Positions 1 through 14,307 of a stretch of 64,000 bases of DNA are shown here, in pieces. The position numbers were made by a program, and so were the translations under genes. Origin of the DNA: Odiellus spinosus. Taxonomy: Eukaryota > Arthropoda > Arachnida > Opiliones > Phalangiidae. Positions within the stretch are counted from its first letter, which is position 1, and every line of letters begins with the position of its first letter. The notes beneath the pieces are model-generated. The model did no database searches and was not told the DNA's origin. It saw only the letters and a list, made by a program, of their open reading frames with translations. Location: NCBI GenBank assembly GCA_963920705.1, contig OY987240.1:2176501-2240500 (forward strand), written 5' to 3'.

Positions 1-2069
1 CCACAAATTTCCCAAGTATATATCCAAAAATTTCCCAAGTATAAATCCACAAATTTCCCAAGTATACATCCACAAATGTCCCAAGCATATATCCACAAAT
101 TTCCCAAATATAGATCCATAAATTTCCCAAGTATAGATCCAGAAATTTTCCAAGTATATATCCTAAAATTTCTCAAGTATAGTTCCACAAACTTCCCAAG
201 TATAGATCCACAAACTTCCCAAGTATAGATCCACAAATTTCCCAAGAATAGATCAACAAGCCTCCCAAGTAAAGATTCACAAATTTCCCAAGCATATATC
301 CACAAATCTCCAAATATAGATCCACAAATTACCCAAGTATAGATCCACAAATTTCCCAAGTAAAGATTCACAGGTTTCCCAAGTAAAGATCCACAAATTT
401 CCCAAGTATATATCCAAAAATTTCCCAAGTATAAATCCAGAAATTTCCCAAGTATACATCCACAAATGTCCCAAGTATAGATCCCTAAATTTTCCGAGTA
501 TAGATCCACAAATTTCCCAAGTATATATCCACAAATTTCCCAGGTATAAATCCACAAATTTCCCAAGTATAGATCCACAAATTTCCCAATTATAGATTCA
601 CAAATTATCCAAGAATAGTTCCACAAATTTCCCAAGTATAGATCCACAAATTTCCCAAGTATAGATTCTCAAATTTCCCAAGCATATATCCACAAATCTC
701 CAAATATAGATCCACAAATTTCCCAAGTATAGATCCACAAATTTCCCAAGTAAAGATTCACAGGTTTCCCAAGTAAAGATCCACAAATTTCCCAAGTATA
801 AATCCACAAATTTCCCAAGTATACATCCACAAATGTCTCAAGTATAGATCCATAAATTTCCGAGAATAGATCCACAAATTTTCCAAGTATAATACCACAA
901 ATTTCCCAAGTATAGATTCACAAATTTTACAAGTATAGATCCACAAATTTCCAAAGTATAGATAAACAAATTTCCCAAGTATGGATCCACAAGCTTCCCA
1001 AGTATAGATCCACAAATTTTCCAAGTGTAGATTCAAGAATTTTCCAAGTATAGATCCACAAACTTCCCAAGTATAGATCCATAAATTCCCAAAGTATAGA
1101 TCCACAAATTTCCCAAGTATAGATTCACTAACTTCCCAAGTATAGATCCATAAATTTCCCAAGTATAGATCCACAAATTTTCCAAGAATAGATCCACAAG
1201 CCTCCCAAGTAAAGATCCACAAATTTCCCAAGTAAAGATCCACAAATTTCACAAGATCCACAAATTTCCCAAGTAAAGATCCACAAATTTCCCAAGTAAA
1301 GATCCACGAATTTCCCAAGTATATAACCAAAATTTTCCAAGTATAAATCCACAAATTTCCCAAGTATACATCCACAAATTTCCCAAGTATAGATTCACTA
1401 ACTTCCCAAGTATAGATCCATAAATTTCCCAAGTGTAGATCCACAAATTTCCCAAGTATAGATCCACAAACTTCCCAAGTATAGATCCACAAATTTCCCA
1501 AGAATAGATCCACAAGCCTCCCAAGTAAAGATTCACAAATTTCCCAAGTAAAGATCCACAAATTTCCCAAGTATATATCCAAAAATTTCCCAAGTATAAA
1601 TCCACAAATTTCCCAAGTATACATCCACAAATGTCCCAAGCATATATCCACAAATTTCCCAAATATAGATCCATAAATTTCCCAAGTATAGATCCAGAAA
1701 TTTTCCAAGTATATATCCTAAAATTTCTCAAGTATAGATCCACAAACTTCCCAAGTATAGATCCACAAACTTCCCAAGTATAGATCCACAAATTTCCCAA
1801 GAATAGATCAACAAGCCTCCCAAGTAAAGATTCACAAATTTCCCAAGCATATATCCACAAATCTCCAAATATAGATCCACAAATTACCCAAGTATAGATC
1901 CACAAATTTCCCAAGTAAAGATTCACAGGTTTCCCAAGTAAAGATCCACAAATTTCCCAAGTATAAATCCACAAATTTCCCAAGTATACATCCACAAATG
2001 TCTCAAGTATAGATCCACAAATTTCCCAAGTATAGATTCACAAATTTTACAAGTATAGATCCACAAATT

Positions 2070-5000
2070 TTACAAGTATAGATCCACAAATTTCCCAAGT
2101 ATGGATCCACAAGCTTCCCAAGTATAGATCCACAAATTTTCCAAGTGTAGATTCAAGAATTTTCCAAGTATAGATCCACAAACTTCCCAAGTATAGATCC
2201 ATAAATTCCCATAGTATAGATCCACAAATTTCCCAAGTATAGATTCACTAACTTCCCAAGTATAGATCCATAAATTTCCCAAGTATAGATCCACAAATTT
2301 TCCAAGAATAGATCCACAAGCCTCCCAAGTAAAGATCCACAAATTTCCCAAGTAAAGATCCACAAATTTCACAAGATCCACAAATTTCCCAAGTAAAGAT
2401 CCACAAATTTCCCAAGTAAAGATCCACGAATTTCCCAAGTATATAACCAAAAATTTTCCAAGTATAAATCCACAAATTTCCCAAGTATACATCCACAAAT
2501 TTCCCAAGTATAGATTCACTAACTTCCCAAGTATAGATCCATAAATTTCCCAAGTGTAGATCCACAAATTTCCCAAGTATAGATCCACAAACTTCCCAAG
2601 TATAGATCCACAAATTTCCCAAGAATAGATCCACAAGCCTCCCAAGTAAAGATTCACAAATTTCCCAAGTATATATCCAAAAATTTCCCAAGTATACATC
2701 CACAAATGTCCCAAGCATATATCCACAAATTTCCCAAATATAGATCCATAAATTTCCCAAGTATAGATCCAGAAATTTTCCAAGTATATATCCTAAAATT
2801 TCTCAAGTATAGATCCACAAACTTCCCAAGTATAGATCCACAAATTTCCCAAGAATAGATCAACAAGCCTCCCAAGTAAAGATTCACAAATTTCCTAAGT
2901 ACAAATCAACAAATTTCCCAAGTATACATCCGCAAATTTCCCAAGTATACATCCACGAATGTCTAAAGTATAGATCCACAAATTTTCCGAGTATAGATTC
3001 ACAAATTTTCCAAGTATAGTACCACAAATTTCCCAAGTATAGATTCACAAATTTTACAAGTATAGATCCACAAATTTCCAAAGTATAGATCCACAAATTT
3101 TCCAAGTGTAGATTCAAGAATTTTCCAAGTATAGATCCACAAACTTCCCAAGTATAGATCCACAAATTTCCCAAGAATAGATCCACAAGCCTCAAAAGTA
3201 AAGATTCACAAATTTCCCAAGATCCACAAATTTCTCAAGTAAAGATCCACAAATTTCCCAAGTAAAGATCCACAAATTTCCCAAGTAAAGATCCACAAAT
3301 TTCCCAAGTATATATCCAAAAATTTCCCAAGTATAAATCCACAAATTTCCCAAGTATACATCCACAAATGTCCCAAGTATAGATCCCTAAATTTTCCGAG
3401 TATAGATCCACAAATTTCCCAAGTAAAGATTCACAGGTTTCCCAAGTAAAGATCCACAAATTTCCCAAGTATAAATCCACAAATTTCCCAAGTATACATC
3501 CACAAATGTCTCAAGTATAGATCCACAAATTTCCGAGAATAGATCCACAAATTTTCCAAGTATAATACCACAAATTTCCCAAGTATAGATTCACAAATTT
3601 TACAAGTATAGATCCACAAATTTCCAAAGTATAGATCCACAAATTTCCCAAGTATGGATCCACAAGCTTCCCAAGTATAGATCCAAAATTTTCCAAGTGT
3701 AGATTCAAGAATTTTCCAAGTATAGATCCACAAACTTCCCAAGTATAGATCCATAAATTCCCAAAGTATAGATCCACAAATTTCCCAAGTATAGATTCAC
3801 TAACTTCCCAAGTATAGATCCATAAATTTCCCAAGTATAGATCCACAAATTTTCCAAGAATAGATCCACAAGCCTCCCAAGTAAAGATCCACAAATTTCC
3901 CAAGTAAAGATCCACAAATTTCACAAGATCCACAAATTTCCCAAGTAAAGATCCACAAATTTCCCAAGTAAAGATCCACAAATTTCCCAAGTAAAGATCC
4001 ACGAATTTTCCAAGTATAAATCCACAAATTTCCCAAGTATACATCCACAAATTTCCCAAGTATAGATTCACTAACTTCCCAAGTATAGATCCATAAATTT
4101 CCCAAGTGTAGATCCACAAATTTCCCAAGTATAGATCCACAAACTTCCCAAGTATAGATCCACAAATTTCCCAAGTATAGATCCACAAATTTCCCAAGTA
4201 TATATCCAAAAATTTCCCAAGTATAAATCCAAATTTCCCAAGTATACATCCACAAATGTCCCAAGCATATATCCACAAATTTCCCAAATATAGATCCATA
4301 AATTTCCCAAGTATAGATCCAGAAATTTTCCAAGTATATATCCTAAAATTTCTCAAGTATAGATCCACAAATTTCCCAAGTATAGATCCACAAATTTCCC
4401 AAGAATAGATCAACAAGCCTCCCAAGTAAAGATTCACAAATTTCCCAAGTACAAATCAACAAATTTCCCAAGTATACATCCGCAAATTTCCCAAGTATAC
4501 ATCCACGAATGTCCCATGTATAGATCCACAAACTTCCCAAGTATAGATCCACAAATTTCCCAAGAATAGATCCACAAGCCTCCCAAGTAAAGATTCACAA
4601 ATTTCCCAAGATCCACAAATTTCCCAAGTAAAGATCCACAAATTTCCCAAGTATATATCCAAAAATTTCCCAAGTATAAATCCACAAATTTCCCAAGTAT
4701 ACATCCACAAATTTCCCAAATATAGATCCATAAATTTCCCAAGTATACATCCACAAATGTCTCAAGTATAGATCCACAAATTTCCCAAGTATAGATTCAC
4801 AAATTTTACAAGTATAGATCCACAAATTTTACAAGTATAGATCCACAAATTTCCCAAGTATGGATCCACAAGCTTCCCAAGTATAGATCCACAAATTTTC
4901 CAAGTGTAGATTCAAGAATTTTCCAAGTATAGATCCACAAACTTCCCAAGTATAGATCCATAAATTCCCATAGTATAGATCCACAAATTTCCCAAGTATA

Positions 5001-8000
5001 GATTCACTAACTTCCCAAGTATAGATCCATAAATTTCCCAAGTATAGATCCACAAATTTTCCAAGAATAGATCCACAAGCCTCCCAAGTAAAGATCCACA
5101 AATTTCCCAAGTAAAGATCCACAAATTTCACAAGATCCACAAATTTCCCAAGTAAAGATCCACAAATTTCCCAAGTAAAGATCCACGAATTTCCCAAGTA
5201 TATAACCAAAAATTTTCCAAGTATAAATCCACAAATTTCCCAAGTATACATCCACAAATTTCCCAAGTATAGATTCACTAACTTCCCAAGTATAGATCCA
5301 TAAATTTCCCAAGTGTAGATCCACAAATTTCCCAAGTATAGATCCACAAACTTCCCAAGTATAGATCCACAAATTTCCCAAGAATAGATCCACAAGCCTC
5401 CCAAGTAAAGATTCACAAATTTCCCAAGTATATATCCAAAAATTTCCCAAGTATACATCCACAAATGTCCCAAGCATATATCCACAAATTTCCCAAATAT
5501 AGATCCATAAATTTCCCAAGTATAGATCCAGAAATTTTCCAAGTATATATCCTAAAATTTCTCAAGTATAGATCCACAAACTTCCCAAGTATAGATCCAC
5601 AAATTTCCCAAGAATAGATCAACAAGCCTCCCAAGTAAAGATTCACAAATTTCCTAAGTACAAATCAACAAATTTCCCAAGTATACATCCGCAAATTTCC
5701 CAAGTATACATCCACGAATGTCTAAAGTATAGATCCACAAATTTTCCGAGTATAGATTCACAAATTTTCCAAGTATAGTACCACAAATTTCCCAAGTATA
5801 GATTCACAAATTTTACAAGTATAGATCCACAAATTTCCAAAGTATAGATCCACAAATTTTCCAAGTGTAGATTCAAGAATTTTCCAAGTATAGATCCACA
5901 AACTTCCCAAGTATAGATCCACAAATTTCCCAAGAATAGATCCACAAGCCTCAAAAGTAAAGATTCACAAATTTCCCAAGATCCACAAATTTCTCAAGTA
6001 AAGATCCACAAATTTCCCAAGTAAAGATCCACAAATTTCCCAAGTAAAGATCCACAAATTTCCCAAGTATATATCCAAAAATTTCCCAAGTATAAATCCA
6101 CAAATTTCCCAAGTATACATCCACAAATGTCCCAAGTATAGATCCCTAAATTTTCCGAGTATAGATCCACAAATTTCCCAAGTAAAGATTCACAGGTTTC
6201 CCAAGTAAAGATCCACAAATTTCCCAAGTATAAATCCACAAATTTCCCAAGTATACATCCACAAATGTCTCAAGTATAGATCCACAAATTTCCGAGAATA
6301 GATCCACAAATTTTCCAAGTATAATACCACAAATTTCCCAAGTATAGATTCACAAATTTTACAAGTATAGATCCACAAATTTCCAAAGTATAGATCCACA
6401 AATTTCCCAAGTATGGATCCACAAGCTTCCCAAGTATAGATCCAAAATTTTCCAAGTGTAGATTCAAGAATTTTCCAAGTATAGATCCACAAACTTCCCA
6501 AGTATAGATCCATAAATTCCCAAAGTATAGATCCACAAATTTCCCAAGTATAGATTCACTAACTTCCCAAGTATAGATCCATAAATTTCCCAAGTATAGA
6601 TCCACAAATTTTCCAAGAATAGATCCACAAATTTCCCAAGTAAAGATCCACAAATTTCACAAGATCCACAAATTTCCCAAGTAAAGATCCACAAATTTCC
6701 CAAGTAAAGATCCACAAATTTCCCAAGTAAAGATCCACGAATTTTCCAAGTATAAATCCACAAATTTCCCAAGTATACATCCACAAATTTCCCAAGTATA
6801 GATTCACTAACTTCCCAAGTATAGATCCATAAATTTCCCAAGTGTAGATCCACAAATTTCCCAAGTATAGATCCACAAACTTCCCAAGTATAGATCCACA
6901 AATTTCCCAAGTATAGATCCACAAATTTCCCAAGTATATATCCAAAAATTTCCCAAGTATAAATCCAAATTTCCCAAGTATACATCCACAAATGTCCCAA
7001 GCATATATCCACAAATTTCCCAAATATAGATCCATAAATTTCCCAAGTATAGATCCAGAAATTTTCCAAGTATATATCCTAAAATTTCTCAAGTATAGAT
7101 CCACAAATTTCCCAAGTATAGATCCACAAATTTCCCAAGAATAGATCAACAAGCCTCCCAAGTAAAGATTCACAAATTTCCCAAGCATATATCCACAAAT
7201 CTCCAAATATAGATCCACAAATTACCCAAGTATAGATCCACAAATTTCCCAAGTAAAGATTCACAGGTTTCCCAAGTAAAGATCCACAAATTTCCCAAGT
7301 ATAAATCCACAAATTTCCCAAGTATACATCCACAAATGTCTCAAGTATAGATCCACAAATTTCCCAAGTATAGATTCACAAATTTTACAAGTATAGATCC
7401 ACAAATTTTACAAGTATAGATCCACAAATTTCCCAAGTATGGATCCACAAGCTTCCCAAGTATAGATCCACAAATTTTCCAAGTGTAGATTCAAGAATTT
7501 TCCAAGTATAGATCCACAAACTTCCCAAGTATAGATCCATAAATTCCCATAGTATAGATCCACAAATTTCCCAAGTATAGATTCACTAACTTCCCAAGTA
7601 TAGATCCATAAATTTCCCAAGTATAGATCCACAAATTTTCCAAGAATAGATCCACAAGCCTCCCAAGTAAAGATCCACAAATTTCCCAAGTAAAGATCCA
7701 CAAATTTCACAAGATCCACAAATTTCCCAAGTAAAGATCCACAAATTTCCCAAGTAAAGATCCACGAATTTCCCAAGTATATAACCAAAAATTTTCCAAG
7801 TATAAATCCACAAATTTCCCAAGTATACATCCACAAATTTCCCAAGTATAGATTCACTAACTTCCCAAGTATAGATCCATAAATTTCCCAAGTGTAGATC
7901 CACAAATTTCCCAAGTATAGATCCACAAACTTCCCAAGTATAGATCCACAAATTTCCCAAGAATAGATCCACAAATTTCCCAAGTAAAGATTCACAAATT

Positions 8001-8225
8001 TCCCAAGTATATATCCAAAAATTTCCCAAGTATACATCCACAAATGTCCCAAGCATATATCCACAAATTTCCCAAATATAGATCCATAAATTTCCCAAGT
8101 ATAGATCCAGAAATTTTCCAAGTATATATCCTAAAATTTCTCAAGTATAGATCCTTAAACTTCCCAAGTATAGATCCACAAATTTCCCAAGAATAGATCA
8201 ACAAGCCTCCCAAGTAAAGATTCAC
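2070..8225. repeat. Higher-order repeat block, period about 2.76 then 2.58 kb
   Basis: Inside the satellite, long stretches of variant units recur at fixed large offsets. The block starting at 2070 recurs at 4829 (offset 2759) with matching landmarks at 2153/4912, 2248/5007, 2654/5413, 2884/5643 and 3235/5994. The next copy begins at 7408 (offset 2579), so it has lost about 180 bp relative to the first period. This is a multi-kilobase higher-order organisation over the 23-bp unit, most simply explained by unequal exchange or segmental duplication within the array. Confidence 0.85.
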
Positions 8226-11200
8226 AAATTTCCTAAGTACAAATCAACAAATTTCCCAAGTATACATCCGCAAATTTCCCAAGTATACATCCACGAATGT
8301 CCCATGTATAGATCCACAAACTTCCCAAGTATAGATCCACAAATTTCCCAAGAATAGATCCACAAGCCTCCCAAGTAAAGATTCACAAATTTCCCAAGAT
8401 CCACAAATTTCCCAAGTAAAGATCCACAAATTTCCCAAGTATATATCCAAAAATTTCCCAAGTATAAATCCACAAATTTCCCAAGTATACATCCACAAAT
8501 TTCCCAAATATAGATCCATAAATTTCCCAAGTATAGATCCAGAAATTTTCCAAGTATATATCCTAAAATTTCTCAAGTATAGATCCACAAATTTCCCAAG
8601 TATAGATCCACAAACTTCCCAAGTATAGATCGACAAATTTCCCAAGAATAGATCAACAAGCCTCCCAAGTAAAGATTCACAAATTTCCCAAGTACAAATC
8701 AACAAATTTCCCAAGTATACATCCGCAAATTTCCCAAGTATACATCCACGAATGTCTCAAGTATAGATCCACAAATTTTCCGAGTATAGATTCACAAATT
8801 TTCCAAGTATAGTACCACAAATTTCCCAAGTATAGATTCACAAATTTTACAAGTATAGATCCACAAATTTCCAAAGTATAGATCCACAAATTTTCCAAGT
8901 GTAGATTCAAGAATTTTCCAAGTATAGATCCACAAACTTCCCAAGTATAGATCCACAAATTTCCCAAGAATAGATCCACAAGCCTCAAAAGTAAAGATTC
9001 ACAAATTTCCCAAGATCCACAAATTTCTCAAGTAAAGATCCACAAATTTCCCAAGTAAAGATCCACAAATTTCCCAAGTAAAGATCCACAAATTTCCAAA
9101 GTAAAGATCCACAAATTTCCCAAGTAAAGATCCACAAATTTCCCAAGTATAAATCCACAAATTTCCCAAGTATACATCGACAAATGTCTCAAGTATAGAT
9201 CCACAAATTTCCGAGAATAGATCCACAAATTTTCCAAGTATAGTACCACAAATTTCCCAAGTATAGATTCACAAATTTTACAAGTATAGATCCACAAATT
9301 TCCAAAGTATAGATCCACAAATTTCCCAAGTATGGATCCACAAGCTTCCCAAGTATAGATCCACAAATTTTCCAAGTGTAGATTCAAGAATTTTCCAAGT
9401 ATAGATCCACAAACTTCCCAAGTATAGATCCATAAAATCCCAAAGTATAGATCCACAAATTTCCCAAGTATAGATTCACTAACTTCCCAAGTATAGATCC
9501 ATAAATTTCCCAAGTATAGATCCACAAATTTTCCAAGAATAGATCCACAAGCCTCCCAAGTAAAGATCCACAAGCCTCCCAAGTAAAGATCCACAAATTT
9601 CCCAAGTAAAGATCCACAAATTTCACAATATCCACAAATTTCCCAAGTAAAGATCCACAAATTTCCCAAGTAAAGATCCACGAATTTCCCAAGTATATAT
9701 CCAGAAATTTTCCAAGTATATATCCTTAAATTTCTCAAGTATAGATCCACAAATTTCTCAAGTATAGATCCACAAATTTCCCAAGTATAGATCCACAAAT
9801 TTCCCAAGAATAGATCAACAAGCCTCCCAAGTAAAGATTCACAAATTTCCCAAGTACAAATCAACAAATTTCCCAAGTATACATCCGCAAATTTCCCAAG
9901 TATACATCCACGAATGTCCCAAGTATAGATCCACAAACTTCCCAAGTATAGATCCACAAATTTCCCAAGAATAGATCCACAAGCCTCCCAAGTAAAGATT
10001 CACAAATTTCCCAAGATCCACAAATTTCCCAAGTAAAGATCCACAAATTTCCCAAGTATATATCCAAAAATTTCCCAAGTATAAATCCACAAATTTCCCA
10101 AGTATACATCCACAAATTTCCCAAATATAGATCCATAAATTTCCCAAGTATAGATCCAGAAATTTTCCAAGTATATATCCTAAAATTTCTCAAGTATAGA
10201 TCCACAAATTTCCCAAGTATAGATCCACAAACTTCCCAAGTATAGATCCACAAATTTCCCAAGAATAGATCAACAAGCCTCCCAAGTAAAGATTCACAAA
10301 TTTCCCAAGTACAAATCAACAAATTTCCCAAGTATACATCCGCAAATTTCCCAAGTATACATCCACGAATGTCTCAAGTATAGATCCACAAATTTTCCAA
10401 GTATAGATTCACAAATTTTCCAAGTATAGTACCACAAATTTCCCAAGTATAGATTCACAAATTTTACAAGTATAGATCCACAAATTTCCAAAGTATAGAT
10501 CCACAAATTTTCCAAGTGTAGATTCAAGAATTTTCCAAGTATGGATCCACAAACTTCCCAAGTATAGATCCACAAATTTCCCAAGAATAGATCCACAAGC
10601 CTCAAAAGTAAAGATTCACAAATTTCCCAAGATCCACAAATTTCTCAAGTAAAGATCCACAAATTTCCCAAGTAAAGATCCACAAATTTCCCAAGTAAAG
10701 ATCCACAAATTTCCCAAGTAAAGATCCACAAATTTCCCAAGTAAAGATCCACAAATTTCCCAAGTATATATCCAAAAATTTCCCAAGTATAAATCCACAA
10801 ATTTCCCAAGTATAAATCCACAAATTTCCCAAGTATAGATCCCTAAATTTTCCGAGTATAGATCCACAAATTTCCCAAGTATATATCCACAAATTTCCCA
10901 GGTATAAATCCACAAATTTCCCAAGTATAGATCCACAAATTTCCCAATTATAGATTCACAAATTATCCAAGAATAGTTCCACAAATTTCCCAAGTATAGA
11001 TCCACAAATTTCCCAAGTATAGATTCTCAAATTTCCCAAGCATATATCCACAAATCTCCAAATATAGATCCACAAATTTCCCAAGTATAGATCCACAAAT
11101 TTCCCAAATATAGATCCACAAATTTCCCAAGTAAAGATTCACAGGTTTCCCAAGTAAAGATCCACAAATTTCCCAAGTATAAATCCACAAATTTCCCAAG

Positions 11201-14200
11201 TATACATCCACAAATGTCTCAAGTATAGATCCACAAATTTCCGAGAATAGATCCACAAATTTTCCAAGTATAATACCACAAATTTCCCAAGTATAGATTC
11301 AAAAATTTTACAAGTATAGATCCACAAATTTCCAAAGTATAGATCCACAAATTTTCCAAGTGTAGATTCAAGAATTTTCCAAGTATGGATCCACAAACTT
11401 CCCAAGTATAGATCCACAAATTTCCCAAGAATAGATCCACAAGCCTCAAAAGTAAAGATTCACAAATTTCCCAAGATCCACAAATTTCTCAAGTAAAGAT
11501 CCACAAATTTCCCAAGTAAAGATCCACAAATTTCCCAAGTAAAGATCCACAAATTTCCCAAGTATATATCCAAAAATTTCCCAAGTATAAATCCACAAAT
11601 TTCCCAAGTATACATCCACAAATGTCCCAAGTATAGATCCCTAAATTTTCCGAGTATAGATCCACAAATTTCCCAAGTATATATCCACAAATTTCCCAAG
11701 TATAGATCCACAAATTTCCCAATTATAGATTCACAAATTATCCAAGAATAGTTCCACAAATTTCCCAAGTATAGATCCACAAATTTCCCAAGTATAGATT
11801 TTCAAATTTCCCAAGCATATATCCACAAATCTCCAAATATAGATCCACAAATTTCCCAAGTATAGATCCACAAATTTCCCAAGTATAGATCCACAAATTT
11901 CCCAAGTAAAGATTCACAGGTTTCCCAAGTAAAGATCCACAAATTTCCCAAGTATAAATCCACAAATTTCCCAAGTATACATCCACAAATGTCTCAAGTA
12001 TAGATCCACAAATTTCCGAGAATAGATCCACAAATTTTCCAAGTATAATACCACAAATTTCCCAAGTATAGATTCAAAAATTTTACAAGTATAGATCCAC
12101 AAATTTCCAAAGTATAGATCCATAAATTTCCCAAGTATAGATCCACAAATTTTCCAAGAATAGATCCACAAGCCTCCCAAGTAAAGATCCACAAATTTCC
12201 CAAGTAAAGATCCACAAATTTCACAAGATCCACAAATTTCCCAAGTAAAGATCCACAAATTTCCCAAGTAAAGATCCACGAATTTCCCAAGTATATATCC
12301 AAAAATTTTCCAAGTATAAATCCACAAATTTCCCAAGTATACATCCACAAATTTCCCAAGTATAGATTCACTAACTTCCCAAGTATAGATCCATAAATTT
12401 CCCAAGTGTAGATCCACAAATTTCCCAAGTATAGATCCACAAACTTCCCAAGTATAGATCCACAAATTTCCCAAGAATAGATCCACAAGCCTCCCAGGTA
12501 AAGATTCACAAATTTCCAAAGTAAAGATCCACAAATTTCCCAAGTAAAGATCCACAAATTTCCCAAGTATATATCCAAAAATTTCCCAAGTATAAATCCA
12601 CAAATTTCCCAAGTATAAATCCACAAATTTCCCAAGTATACATCCACAAATGTCCCAAGCATATATCCACAAATTTCCCAAATATATATCCATAAATTTC
12701 CCAAGTATAGATCCAGAAATTTTCCAAGTATATATCCTAAAATTTCTCAAGTATAGATCCACAAATTTCTCAAGTATAGATCCACAAACTTCCCAAGTAT
12801 AGATCCACAAATTTCCCAAGAATAGATCAACACGCCTCCCAAGTAAAGATTCACAAATTTCCCAAGTACAAATCAACAAATTTCCCAAGTATACATCCGC
12901 AAATTTCCCAAGTATACATCCACGAATGTCCCAAGTATAGATCCACAAATTTCCCAAGAATAGATCCACAAGCCTCCCAAGATTCACAAATTTCCCAAGA
13001 TCCACAAATTTCCCAAGTAAAGATCCACAAATTTCCCAAGTATATATCCAAAAATTTCCCAAGTATAAATCCACAAATTTTCCAAGTATACATCCACAAA
13101 TTTCCCAAATATAGATCCATAAATTTCCCAAGTATAGATCCAGAAATTTTCCAAGTATATATCCTAAAATTTCTCAAGTATAGATCCACAAATTTCCCAA
13201 GTATAGATCCACAAATTTCCCAATTATAGATTCACAAATTATCCAAGAATAGATCCACAAATCTCCAAATATAGATCCACAAATTTCCCAAGTATAGATC
13301 CACAAATTTCCCAAGTAAAGATTCACAGGTTTCCCAAGTAAAGATCCACAAATTTCCCAAGTAAAGATCCACAAATTTCACAAGATCCACAAATTTCCCA
13401 AGTAAAGATCCACAAATTTCCCAAGTAAAGATCCACGAATTTCCCAAGTATATATCCAAAAATTTTCCAAGTATAAATCCACAAATTTCCCAAGTACACA
13501 TCCACAAATTTCCCAAGTATAGATTCACTAACTTCCCAAGTATAGATCCATAAATTTCCCAAGTGTAGATCCACAAATTTCCCAAGTATAGATCCACAAA
13601 CTTCCCAAGTATAGATCCACAAATTTCCCAAGAATAGATCCACAAGCCTCCCAGGTAAAGATTCACAAATTTCCCAAGTAAAGATCCACAAATTTCCCAA
13701 GTAAAGATCCACAAATTTCCCAAGTATATATCCAAAAATTTCCCAAGTATAAATCCACAAATTTCCCAAGTATAAATCCACAAATTTCCCAAGTATACAT
13801 CCACAAATGTCCCAAGCATATATCCACAAATTTCCCAAATATATATCCATAAATTTCCCAAGTATAGATCCAGAAATTTTCCAAGTATATATCCTAAAAT
13901 TTCTCAAGTATAGATCCACAAATTTCTCAAGTATAGATCCACAAACTTCCCAAGAATAGATCAACAAGCCTCCCAAGTAAAGATTCACAAATTTCCCAAG
14001 TACAAATCAACAAATTTCCCAAGTATACATCCGCAAATTTCCCAAGTATACATCCACGAATGTCCCAAGTATAGATCCACAAATTTCCCAAGAATAGATC
14101 CACAAGCCTCCCAAGATTCACAAATTTCCCAAGATCCACAAATTTCCCAAGTAAAGATCCACAAATTTCCCAAGTATATATCCAAAAATTTCCCAAGTAT

Positions 14201-14307
14201 AAATCCACAAATTTCCCAAGTATACATCCACAAATTTCCCAAATATAGATCCATAAATTTCCCAAGTATAGATCCAGAAATTTTCCAAGTATATATCCTA
14301 AAATTTC

